NCBI GenBank assembly: GCA_947380915.1 | Contig: CANCSY010000195.1 | Coordinates: 1 to 6,188 of the forward strand | Source: Beijerinckiaceae bacterium | GTDB lineage: Bacteria; Pseudomonadota; Alphaproteobacteria; Rhizobiales; Beijerinckiaceae | Length of the DNA stretch: 6,188 nt | Direction: 5' to 3' | Shown here: piece after piece, positions 1 to 5,063 of the stretch | Numbering within the stretch: position 1 is the stretch's first letter | Layout: each line of letters starts with the position of its first letter | Notes under the pieces: generated by a model | Database searches by the model: none | What the model was told of the DNA's origin: nothing | What the model saw: only the letters and a program-made list of their open reading frames with translations | Translations under genes and position numbers: made by a program

Positions 1-734
1 TAGCCGATGGTGGTCTTGCAGCTGATGTAGCTGGGCTTGTCGGAGGCCTTGGCGCGCTCCAGCGCGGCGAAGATCGCGTCCTGATCATGCCCGTCGACCC
101 GCTGGGCGAACCAGCCGCAGGCCTCGAAACGCTTCATCTGATCCACGGAATCGGCGACCGACAGGGGGCCGTCGATGGAAATGTCGTTGTCGTCATGCAA
201 CACGATCATACGGGCGAGCTTGAGATGGCCCGCGATGGCGATGGCCTCCTGCGAGATTCCCTCCATGAGATCGCCGTCGGAGGCCAGCACATAGGTGTGG
301 TGGTCCACCAGATCGCCAAATTCGGCGTTCAGCATGCGCTCGGCAAGCGCCATGCCCACGGCGGTGGAGATTCCCTGGCCCAGCGGGCCGGTGGTCGTCT
401 CGACGCCGGGCGTATGGTGCACCTCGGGATGGCCGGGGGTGAGCGAGCCCAGCTGGCGGAAATTGCGGATCTGGTCGATGGTCATGCTCTTCTCGCCCGT
501 GAGATACAAAAGGGCGTAGAGCAGCATGGAGCCGTGACCGGCGGAGAGCACGAAACGGTCCCGATCCGGCCAGAGCGTGTCGGCCATGTCGTATTTCATG
601 ACCTTGGTGAAGAGCACGGTGGCGATGTCGGCGGCGCCCATGGGCAGGCCGGGATGGCCGGATTTGGCCTTCTCCACCGCATCCATGGACAGGGCGCGAA
701 TGGCGTTCGCCATATCCTGTTGGGTGACGCTCAT
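1..734 (-). CDS. tkt: Transketolase, N-terminal 244 residues (3' end outside the window)
   Basis: Transketolase is a thiamine-diphosphate enzyme. It moves two-carbon ketol units between sugar phosphates in the non-oxidative pentose phosphate pathway, or in the Calvin cycle where present. The start [15 protein letters not shown] is at 734, and 244 codons are visible before the window edge, so roughly the pyrimidine/diphosphate-binding N-terminal third is present. Visible family motifs are SGHPG (residues 25-29, catalytic/cofactor His26 region), [14 protein letters not shown] (65-78), the GPLGQG cofactor loop (116-121), and the metal/diphosphate motif DGDLMEG (153-159) followed by DDN.ISIDG (181-189). 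The usual Gly after that Asn is Asp here. Full-length family members have about 660 residues, so the rest lies beyond position 1. The gene diverges from the DUF4164-zapA pair and has its own promoter at 791-818. Identity is secure; whether it serves the Calvin cycle cannot be judged here. Confidence 0.97.
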   Translation of the reverse strand, partial: MSVTQQDMANAIRALSMDAVEKAKSGHPGLPMGAADIATVLFTKVMKYDMADTLWPDRDRFVLSAGHGSMLLYALLYLTGEKSMTIDQIRNFRQLGSLTPGHPEVHHTPGVETTTGPLGQGISTAVGMALAERMLNAEFGDLVDHHTYVLASDGDLMEGISQEAIAIAGHLKLARMIVLHDDNDISIDGPLSVADSVDQMKRFEACGWFAQRVDGHDQDAIFAALERAKASDKPSYISCKTTIG

Positions 735-790
735 CGCTGCGGATCCGTTATCTGGAGGAACCCGTCCTCATCGAGGCGGGAGACGGCGGT

Positions 791-818
791 TTGATAGCAC
801 CTGTCCCGCCCCTGTCAA
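791..818 (-). promoter_or_regulatory. Predicted sigma-70 promoter of transketolase
   Basis: Read on the minus strand there is a perfect -35 box TTGACA (complement of 813-818). A 16-nt spacer separates it from a -10-like TATCAA (complement of 791-796). Transcription would start near 784, giving a leader of about 50 nt before the ATG at 734. It is the best promoter match in the tkt/DUF4164 intergenic region. Prediction from sequence only. Confidence 0.6.
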
Positions 819-905
819 CGCAAGGACCATCCAGGTTCCACTGCAAATTCAGACTGGCCGGGCCGCTCCCCGCCCTATGTCCTGTGGGCGAAGCCTTGCG
901 CCGCG

Positions 906-934
906 TTGACGCGAGGCTCGGGTTTCGCGCAAAT
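906..934 (+). promoter_or_regulatory. Possible promoter of the DUF4164-zapA pair
   Basis: A good -35 box TTGACG lies at 906-911. Seventeen nt later is only a weak -10 candidate (GCAAAT, 929-934). The start would be near 941, just ahead of the ribosome binding site AGGAAGG upstream of the ATG at 961. The -35 is convincing but the -10 is poor. Alphaproteobacterial -10 elements are often degenerate, so this stays tentative. Confidence 0.35.
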
Positions 935-960
935 GGGTCCATGAGAGGAAGGCTGGATTC

Positions 961-1284
961 ATGAGCATTCCCACGGCCCTTGAGGCCGCGTTGAAACGAC
1001 TTTCGGTTGCGCTTGACCATCTCGACGCCGCCGCGGACCGGCGGGCGCGGGCCGATGCTGCGCGCGGCGACCTCGAAGAAGAGCTGACCATCATGCAGGA
1101 TGATCGCTCGCGCCTCGCCATAGAGCTGGACAGCGCGCTCGCCCGGGTCGGCAGCCTTGATCTCGCCCATCGGGAGGCCGAGCGGCGGCTGGAACGGGCC
1201 AGCGCCACGATCCGCGCAGCCCTTGGCGAAAGTGCGGCCGAAGACGTGGCCGAAGACGCCGAACCCCACGAACAGGAGCCTTGA
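961..1284 (+). CDS. DUF4164 family small coiled-coil protein
   Basis: This 107-residue, strongly charged, almost entirely helical protein has no signal peptide or membrane segment. The central stretch (about residues 36-87) carries heptad-like spacing with ELTIMQDDRSRLAIELD (41-57), then RL.RA...IRAAL. That pattern is typical of the DUF4164 family, short cytoplasmic coiled-coil proteins usually encoded directly upstream of zapA in Rhizobiales. The tail (91-107) is acidic and likely disordered. The ATG at 961 is supported by AGGAAGG about 8 nt upstream. The stop is only 3 nt before the zapA start, so the two are almost surely co-transcribed and probably translationally coupled. The molecular function is unknown. 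A role linked to ZapA or the division ring is inferred from gene order only. Confidence 0.85.
   Translation: MSIPTALEAALKRLSVALDHLDAAADRRARADAARGDLEEELTIMQDDRSRLAIELDSALARVGSLDLAHREAERRLERASATIRAALGESAAEDVAEDAEPHEQEP
1274..1278 (+). promoter_or_regulatory. Ribosome binding site that fixes the zapA TTG start
   Basis: AGGAG lies inside the last codons of the DUF4164 gene, 9 nt before the TTG at 1288. No in-frame ATG occurs before codon 15, which falls inside the conserved N-terminal strand region. The TTG is therefore the only start that keeps the ZapA fold whole. Confidence 0.75.
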
Positions 1285-1287
1285 TCC

Positions 1288-1665
1288 TTGGCCCAGGTCC
1301 CGATCACCATCGCCGGACGCACCTACCGCATGGCTTGCGCCGATGGGGAGGAAGCCCATCTGGAAGGTCTCGCGGCGGAGCTGGAGGGCCGGATCGGCCA
1401 GTTGCGCACCTCCTTCGGAGAAATCGGCGACCAGCGGCTGATTGTCATGGCGGCGCTGGGCTTCGCCGACGAGCGGCATGAATTCATAAATAAAATCAAG
1501 GTTCTGGAGGCTGAGACCAAGGCCCTGCGGGCGGCGCGCGCAGGCGTGGAGCAAACCGCCGGCCATTGGGTGTCCGAAGCCGCCGCCGCCATCGACGAGG
1601 CGGCGACGCGAATCGAACAGACGGTCCAGACCCTTAATGCGCCCGGGCGGGCGGAGGGGCTCTGA
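1288..1665 (+). CDS. zapA: Cell division protein ZapA
   Basis: ZapA is a small cytoplasmic protein that binds FtsZ and cross-links its filaments in the division ring. The product has 125 residues. The N-terminal globular part shows the family pattern V.ITIAGRTYRMACADGEE (4-22), followed by a helix with LEGLAAELEGRIGQLR (25-40). It continues with the hallmark DQRLIVMAALGFADE (48-62) leading into a C-terminal coiled coil (about 63-115) used for dimer and tetramer formation. The start is TTG, preceded by AGGAG, 3 nt after the DUF4164 stop. In many proteobacteria zapA sits directly before the 6S RNA gene; here 2.3 kb intervene. The stop lies 4 nt from the stop of the converging tctC-like gene, with no terminator between. 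A C-terminal Ala/Glu-rich extension after about residue 100 is longer than the E. coli form (about 109 aa) but common in alphaproteobacteria. Confidence 0.93.
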   Translation: MAQVPITIAGRTYRMACADGEEAHLEGLAAELEGRIGQLRTSFGEIGDQRLIVMAALGFADERHEFINKIKVLEAETKALRAARAGVEQTAGHWVSEAAAAIDEAATRIEQTVQTLNAPGRAEGL

Positions 1666-1669
1666 TCCC

Positions 1670-2701
1670 TCAATAATATTTCTCCGTAATCACATACTTC
1701 ACCTCTTTCTGGCGCTCGGGCGTCAGCCCGTCGCCCACCAGGCGCTGCAACAGGGCCGCCATCTCCTTGGGCTCGCCATAGAGCGCGGGCTGCTGCTTCT
1801 TCTCGAAATCCGCCAGCGCGACGGGATCGGTGAGGATCTGCTTCGCCACCTCCCGCAGATAATCGAGCTTGTCGGCGGGCGTATTGGGCGGGGTGATGAG
1901 CAGGCGGCCGATCTTGCGGACATCCTCGCGGAAATCGAGCCACCAGGCGGCTTCCGCGTCGATACGCTCGGGGACTGCCTCGAAGATGGTCGGCACGTCG
2001 GGCATGAGTTGGGACTTTTCCCGCGAGGTCACCACCAGCGCGCGCAACTGGCCGCCCTCCGCATAGCGGGCGGAACTGTCCTCCACTAGGATCGTGCCAT
2101 CCATCTCGCCGGTGACGACCGCATGGGCGAAATCCTTGGAGGAGGGATAGCCGATGGTGATCTTGCAGGGGATCTTCATGGCGTGACACATGACCGCCGA
2201 GGTGTCGGAGGCAGCATCCGTCTTGCCGTTGGCGCCGATCTGCACCCGCTTGCCCGAGGCGAGCATGTCCTTGAAGGACATCCAGGGCAGCTTGGGATTG
2301 ACGATCAGCACACGCGGCGCGGTGTTGACCCGCGCCAGAATGGGGAATTTCGTCAGGTCGAAACGCACGCCCGGTTCATCCGTGAGCCTTGCGAGAATCG
2401 CCCCCTCGCCCGGCGCCAGCATGAGGGTGAGTCCATCGGGCGGGGCGTTCCAGGTGTGGTTCATGGCGATGAGCATGCCAGCCCCAGGACGGCTCTCCAC
2501 CACCACCGTGGCGCCCAGCTTTTTTTCGAGATAAGGCGCCAGCATGCGCGAATAAAGATCGTAGCCGCTGCCCGCTGCGCCGCCATTGACGAGGCGCACG
2601 GTCTTGCCGCGATAGAATTCCGCAGGGGTTTCCGCATGGAGGGGAAGCGTGAACGCGGCCAGCGCGAAAGCGGCTGCGCAAAGACGGGCGCCGAGGGACA
2701 T
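1670..2701 (-). CDS. Bug/TctC-family periplasmic solute-binding protein
   Basis: This 343-residue secreted protein belongs to the tripartite tricarboxylate transporter receptor family (TctC/Bug). A Sec signal peptide is visible: MSLGARLC basic start, hydrophobic core 8-21, likely cleavage after LHA at 23. The mature start E..AEFYRGKTVRLVNGGAAGSGYDLYSRMLAPYL matches the family pattern of a first strand, a Gly-rich ligand loop and an Asp (here Asp48). VVVESRPGAGMLIAMN (66-81) and PPDGLTLML (87-95) are further hallmarks, as is LMPDVPTIFEA (232-242). The ligand is usually a carboxylate or similar small acid but cannot be inferred here. Partner membrane genes tctA/tctB are absent from the window, so this may be an orphan receptor, as is frequent in the family. 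The ATG at 2701 has AGGAAA (complement of 2707-2712) about 5 nt upstream. It converges on zapA and diverges from the lytic transglycosylase gene; neither neighbour suggests a shared task. Confidence 0.9.
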   Translation of the reverse strand: MSLGARLCAAAFALAAFTLPLHAETPAEFYRGKTVRLVNGGAAGSGYDLYSRMLAPYLEKKLGATVVVESRPGAGMLIAMNHTWNAPPDGLTLMLAPGEGAILARLTDEPGVRFDLTKFPILARVNTAPRVLIVNPKLPWMSFKDMLASGKRVQIGANGKTDAASDTSAVMCHAMKIPCKITIGYPSSKDFAHAVVTGEMDGTILVEDSSARYAEGGQLRALVVTSREKSQLMPDVPTIFEAVPERIDAEAAWWLDFREDVRKIGRLLITPPNTPADKLDYLREVAKQILTDPVALADFEKKQQPALYGEPKEMAALLQRLVGDGLTPERQKEVKYVITEKYY

Positions 2702-2861
2702 GAGCGTTTCCTGGATCGATTATTATGGACGCAGCCTAGCTCGCCGCAGGCGCGCCGTCCACCGCCCGCCCCAATGCAGCGGCTTAGCTGACAATATATG
2801 GCCGCAGTGACCCTTTAGGGATCACGCCTTCTCCGGGCTGGGCGGCTATGGAGGGAACCGG
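2702..2861. promoter_or_regulatory. Divergent intergenic region between the tctC-like and lytic transglycosylase genes
   Basis: These 160 nt must hold both promoters. Leftward, CATAAT (complement of 2722-2727) resembles a -10 box but has no clear -35. Rightward, CTGACA (2788-2793) resembles a -35 box without a well-spaced -10. A near-perfect dyad, GTGACCCT / AGGGATCAC (2807-2825, one unpaired A), lies 36 nt before the transglycosylase ATG and could be an operator or a leader hairpin. None of these is strong enough for a firm call. Confidence 0.35.
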
Positions 2862-3941
2862 ATGGCCACAAGCCTCCTTGCGTTCAACACTGTCCTCGTC
2901 GGCGGCCCGAAACCCCGCCGCATCAGGCGTCAGTCGGAAATTCAGAAAAATCGCGCCAACCGCAGCGCCTTGCTGCGCATGGCGTCAGCACCGATCCTGC
3001 TCGCCCTGCTGGCGGGCGGCGTCATCCTGTCGCAAAATGCGCAAGTCAGCCGGGAGGTTCCGGCATCGACGGGCCCGGCGCAGGCCTCGCGCGCCGCGCT
3101 CCCGACGCTGGCCTCCCTGCGCCCCACGGCGCAGGTGGCGCACGCCTTCGACGACGACGACAATACGGCCCAGGCCGCCATCACCTGGGCACGGCGCCTG
3201 CCCGAGACGGCCCTCAGCCCGACCGTGGCCGCTTTTGCGCCGGACGCCAATCCCGCCATCATGCAGTTCGGCCCCATGCGGATCAAACGCGAGCTGGTGG
3301 AGACCGTGGTGCGCGCGGCGCGCAACACCGATACGGACCCCGCCCTGCTGATGTCCATCGCCGACAAGGAGTCCGCCTTCGCGCCTACCGTGAAGGCCAG
3401 CACCTCCTCGGCGACGGGCCTGTTCCAGTTCATCGATTCCACTTGGCTGCGGGTGGTGCGCGATTTTGGCCCCCAGCACGGCCTCGAGAAGGAGGCCGCC
3501 GCCATCGACAGTTCCGATGGCCCGCCCAGCATCGCGGATCCGGCGGCGCGGCGGCGCATTCTGGGCCTGCGCAACGATCCCTATCTATCGGCCATCCTCG
3601 CCGCCGAAATGCTCAAGCACGACGCCGCCCAGATCGCCAGCCGGATCGGGCGCAACCTGAGCGATGGGGAGACCTATCTGGCGCATTTTCTGGGACCTTC
3701 GGATGCGCAGAAATTCATCACGAAACTGGTCTCCGAGCCCAAATACGCCGCGCCCAAACTGCTGCCCAAACCCGCCCGCGCCAATCGCTTGATCTTCTTC
3801 GTCGCCGCCAAGCGCAAGGCCGGCGGGCTTTCGGTGGCGGACGTGCACCAGAAGTTCGAAACCATGATGGACCTGCGCGCCGAACGCTACAAGGACGTGG
3901 AGAAGCTGACCAATGTGAGCGCCTATGCGGACACAAGGTGA
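2862..3941 (+). CDS. Membrane-anchored lytic transglycosylase (SLT domain)
   Basis: Lytic transglycosylases cleave the glycan strands of peptidoglycan, leaving 1,6-anhydro-muramic ends, and act in the periplasm. The 359-residue product starts with a basic cytoplasmic stretch (17-40, rich in Arg/Lys). One hydrophobic segment follows (about 41-57), best read as an uncleaved signal anchor, and then a low-complexity Ala/Pro linker to about 130. The SLT-type catalytic domain spans about 140-285. It shows DPALLMSIADKESAF with catalytic Glu170, the substrate-groove motif SSATGLFQF.DSTW (182-195), DPYLSAILAAEMLK (239-252) and YLAHFLGP (272-279). The C-terminal 75 residues are basic and match no domain I recognise. 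The ATG at 2862 has GGAGGG 6 nt upstream. It is read toward the 6S RNA gene, and the stop is about 55 nt before the predicted 6S start. Family call is firm; subfamily is not assigned. Confidence 0.92.
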   Translation: MATSLLAFNTVLVGGPKPRRIRRQSEIQKNRANRSALLRMASAPILLALLAGGVILSQNAQVSREVPASTGPAQASRAALPTLASLRPTAQVAHAFDDDDNTAQAAITWARRLPETALSPTVAAFAPDANPAIMQFGPMRIKRELVETVVRAARNTDTDPALLMSIADKESAFAPTVKASTSSATGLFQFIDSTWLRVVRDFGPQHGLEKEAAAIDSSDGPPSIADPAARRRILGLRNDPYLSAILAAEMLKHDAAQIASRIGRNLSDGETYLAHFLGPSDAQKFITKLVSEPKYAAPKLLPKPARANRLIFFVAAKRKAGGLSVADVHQKFETMMDLRAERYKDVEKLTNVSAYADTR

Positions 3942-3954
3942 GGGAAAGAGTGAA

Positions 3955-3977
3955 AGCGCGCTGGCAATTCGCGCGCT
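3955..3977. repeat. Perfect 7-bp inverted repeat between transglycosylase stop and 6S RNA
   Basis: AGCGCGC (3955-3961) and GCGCGCT (3971-3977) are perfect complements around a 9-nt loop. The repeat starts 13 nt after the stop codon. No T-run follows, so it is not a standard intrinsic terminator. Its loop holds the predicted -35 of the 6S promoter, so it could equally be a transcript 3' end structure or a protein-binding site. Confidence 0.5.
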
Positions 3978-3990
3978 GAACCCCTAGATT
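3961..3990 (+). promoter_or_regulatory. Predicted promoter of 6S RNA
   Basis: CTGGCA (3961-3966, four of six matches to the -35 consensus), an 18-nt spacer and TAGATT (3985-3990, four of six to the -10). The start would fall near 3997, just ahead of the strand that closes the 6S RNA stem at 4004. Position relative to the RNA is the main support. Confidence 0.5.
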
Positions 3991-3996
3991 GGAAAT

Positions 3997-4157
3997 GCGG
4001 AGCTGCGGGGCGCGTGCAGGACTAACATTCCCCGGGGCCTTATCGATCCTAACGGGAGCTGTCCCTGGCCTGGTCCGTGGACTTGGACACACGGCGCCCA
4101 CCTACGTTGTAGGTTTCCCGGGATCGATGTCCCACGGCCACTGTGGCCCCGCACTTT
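3997..4157 (+). ncRNA. ssrS: 6S RNA
   Basis: 6S RNA binds housekeeping RNA polymerase by mimicking an open promoter and dampens transcription in stationary phase. The locus forms one long hairpin about 155-160 nt long, the usual size. The closing stem pairs 4004-4011 with 4146-4153 (8 of 8 bp). An inner arm pairs 4042-4049 with 4121-4128 (8 bp) and continues after a 3-nt bulge as 4053-4057 with 4116-4120 (5 bp). Between these lies the largely unpaired central bubble. The apical part contains two small hairpins, CCGTG/CACGG (4075-4079/4090-4094) and CCTAC/GTAGG (4101-4105/4109-4113). GGCCA/TGGCC (4136-4140/4144-4148) can form an alternative 3'-side hairpin. Location upstream of 5-formyltetrahydrofolate cyclo-ligase matches the classical ssrS-ygfA order. 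Exact ends are estimates from pairing and the predicted promoter. Confidence 0.88.
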
Positions 4158-4159
4158 TC
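4136..4159 (+). terminator. Likely 3' end/terminator of 6S RNA
   Basis: The 3' strand of the closing stem, or alternatively the small hairpin GGCCA-CTG-TGGCC, is followed within a few bases by CTTTTCT (4154-4160). This works as a short, interrupted intrinsic terminator. The T-run is only four long, so read-through into the downstream small gene is plausible. Confidence 0.5.
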
Positions 4160-4172
4160 TGATTGGTTGAGT

Positions 4173-4178
4173 GGGAGG
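4173..4178 (+). promoter_or_regulatory. Ribosome binding site selecting the ATG at 4184
   Basis: GGGAGG, followed by two more G, ends about 5 nt before the ATG at 4184. It favours that codon over an in-frame TTG at 4163, which would lie almost on the 6S RNA 3' end and has no such site. Confidence 0.6.
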
Positions 4179-4183
4179 GGGTC

Positions 4184-4375
4184 ATGGTCGCCAACCCACG
4201 GCTCGGAAAGAACCGAGCGAAGTCAGTCCAGATGGATGAGACGTTCTTCAACCTCGATGCGAAACGCTTCAAAGCGTTCAAAGCTTTGCTGGACGCGCCT
4301 GAGGCCGCCAACCCCGGCCTTGAGAGGCTTATGGCCGTCAAGCCGCCCTGGGGCGACCAGCCTCGGAAGGCTTGA
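4184..4375 (+). CDS. Small protein resembling the C-terminal half of a DUF1778/TacA-type antitoxin
   Basis: The 63-residue product has two parts. A basic N-terminal stretch of about 16 residues (MVANPRLGKNRAKSVQ) matches nothing I recognise. The remainder reads DETFFNLDAKRFKAFKALLD, then APEAANPGLERLMAVKPPW. This fits the toxin-neutralising C-terminal segment of DUF1778 (TacA-like) antitoxins: F.L....F..F..LLD.P...NP.L..L....PW. Those antitoxins normally have about 90 residues and begin with a ribbon-helix-helix DNA-binding domain, which is missing here. No GNAT toxin gene follows, since the cyclo-ligase starts 88 nt later. A ribosome binding site and an intact frame argue that it is still translated. 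It starts 27 nt after the 6S RNA and has no obvious promoter of its own. It could be a decaying remnant or a solitary neutraliser. Family call is by eye from the motif. Confidence 0.6.
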   Translation: MVANPRLGKNRAKSVQMDETFFNLDAKRFKAFKALLDAPEAANPGLERLMAVKPPWGDQPRKA

Positions 4376-4426
4376 ACCTGGCGCGCAACCCATGAACCTG
4401 ATGCTGCGTCTGGTCGGCGCCCCGAA

Positions 4427-4455
4427 TTGACAGGCGCCCGATCCCGCCCGATACC
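4427..4455 (+). promoter_or_regulatory. Possible promoter of the cyclo-ligase gene, giving a near-leaderless transcript
   Basis: TTGACA (4427-4432) is a perfect -35 box. Seventeen nt later is GATACC (4450-4455), a weak -10 with ATA at its centre. Initiation about 7 nt downstream would fall at 4462-4463, exactly at the ATG of the cyclo-ligase gene. The -10 is poor, so confidence is limited. Confidence 0.35.
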
Positions 4456-4462
4456 CGGCGCG

Positions 4463-5059
4463 ATGCAAGACACCAACCCCACCCCCGCGCAACTCAAGGC
4501 CACCCTCCGCAGGCAAGCCATCGCCCGCCGCAACGCCGCCGAGCCCGCCCTGCGGGAGGCCTTCGCCACGCGGCTCGCGCTGGCGGGGGTCGAGCTGGCG
4601 CGGCGGTCCATCGTGCGCACGGTGGCCGCCTTCTGGCCCCTGCCGGGCGAGCCGGATGTGCGGGGTCTGCTGGCGGCGCTGAATTATCACGAGTTTTCCG
4701 GCGCCCTGCCGGTGGTGATCGGCCCGGGCCTGCCGCTGATCTTCCGCAAATGGTCGCCGCGCGATTTGTTGCTGGAAGGCCCCTACGGCATCATGCAGCC
4801 CTCGGCCCATCTGCCTGAAGTGCTGCCCGACATCGTCTTCGTGCCACTGGCGGCTTTTGACCGGCGCGGCCACCGGATCGGCTTCGGGGCGGGCTATTAT
4901 GACCGCACGCTCGCCAGCCTGCGGTCCATGAAACCGATCCTGGCCGTGGGAACGGCCTATTCGGTTCAGGAAGTCCCTGCTATTCCGGAGGAGCCGCATG
5001 ACGAGCGGCTGGATCTCGTGATCACCGAGACCGAATGGATCGATTGCAGGACAGACTGA
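4463..5059 (+). CDS. 5-formyltetrahydrofolate cyclo-ligase
   Basis: The enzyme (5,10-methenyltetrahydrofolate synthetase, EC 6.3.3.2; YgfA/Fau in E. coli) uses ATP to convert 5-formyl-THF to 5,10-methenyl-THF in cytoplasmic one-carbon metabolism. The product has 198 residues, close to the usual 180-200. The N-terminal helix LKATLRRQAIARRNA (11-25) fits the basic nucleotide-binding start. AAFWPLPGEPDVRGLL (55-70) and LPLIFRKWSPRDLL (90-103) are typical core elements. The hallmark DRRGHRIGFGAGYYDR (133-148) is complete, and the end AVGTAYSVQEVPAIPEEPHDERLD..ITE (161-190) also matches. I chose ATG 4463; a TTG at 4427 would add 12 unconserved residues, and neither has a clear ribosome binding site. 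The gene lies after the 6S RNA, as in E. coli, and 4 nt before the YmdB-like gene, so the two likely form an operon. Confidence 0.93.
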   Translation: MQDTNPTPAQLKATLRRQAIARRNAAEPALREAFATRLALAGVELARRSIVRTVAAFWPLPGEPDVRGLLAALNYHEFSGALPVVIGPGLPLIFRKWSPRDLLLEGPYGIMQPSAHLPEVLPDIVFVPLAAFDRRGHRIGFGAGYYDRTLASLRSMKPILAVGTAYSVQEVPAIPEEPHDERLDLVITETEWIDCRTD

Positions 5060-5063
5060 ACCC

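Noticed and set aside
87..794. 235-codon plus-strand frame opposite the transketolase gene
   Set aside because: It is the complement of well-conserved transketolase sequence, and the translation is His/Gly-rich shadow sequence.
748..1566. 272-codon minus-strand frame opposite DUF4164 and zapA
   Set aside because: Both plus-strand genes carry family motifs and ribosome binding sites. The antisense product resembles no family.
2520..2526. Run of seven T (A7 on the coding strand) within the tctC-like gene, a possible slippage site
   Set aside because: The frame stays intact through conserved motifs on both sides, and a short Lys-Lys run explains it. No sign of programmed frameshifting such as a downstream stem.
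4163..4183. TTG at 4163 as start of the small antitoxin-like gene
   Set aside because: It lies almost on the 6S RNA 3' end without a ribosome binding site, while the ATG at 4184 has GGGAGG at good spacing.
4359..4372. Hairpin AGCCT-CGGA-AGGCT at the end of the small antitoxin-like gene as a terminator
   Set aside because: It has only 5 bp and no T-run follows. It overlaps the last codons and is too weak to call.
4427..4462. TTG at 4427 as the cyclo-ligase start
   Set aside because: It adds 12 residues with no family match and lacks a ribosome binding site. The same bases make a better -35 box.
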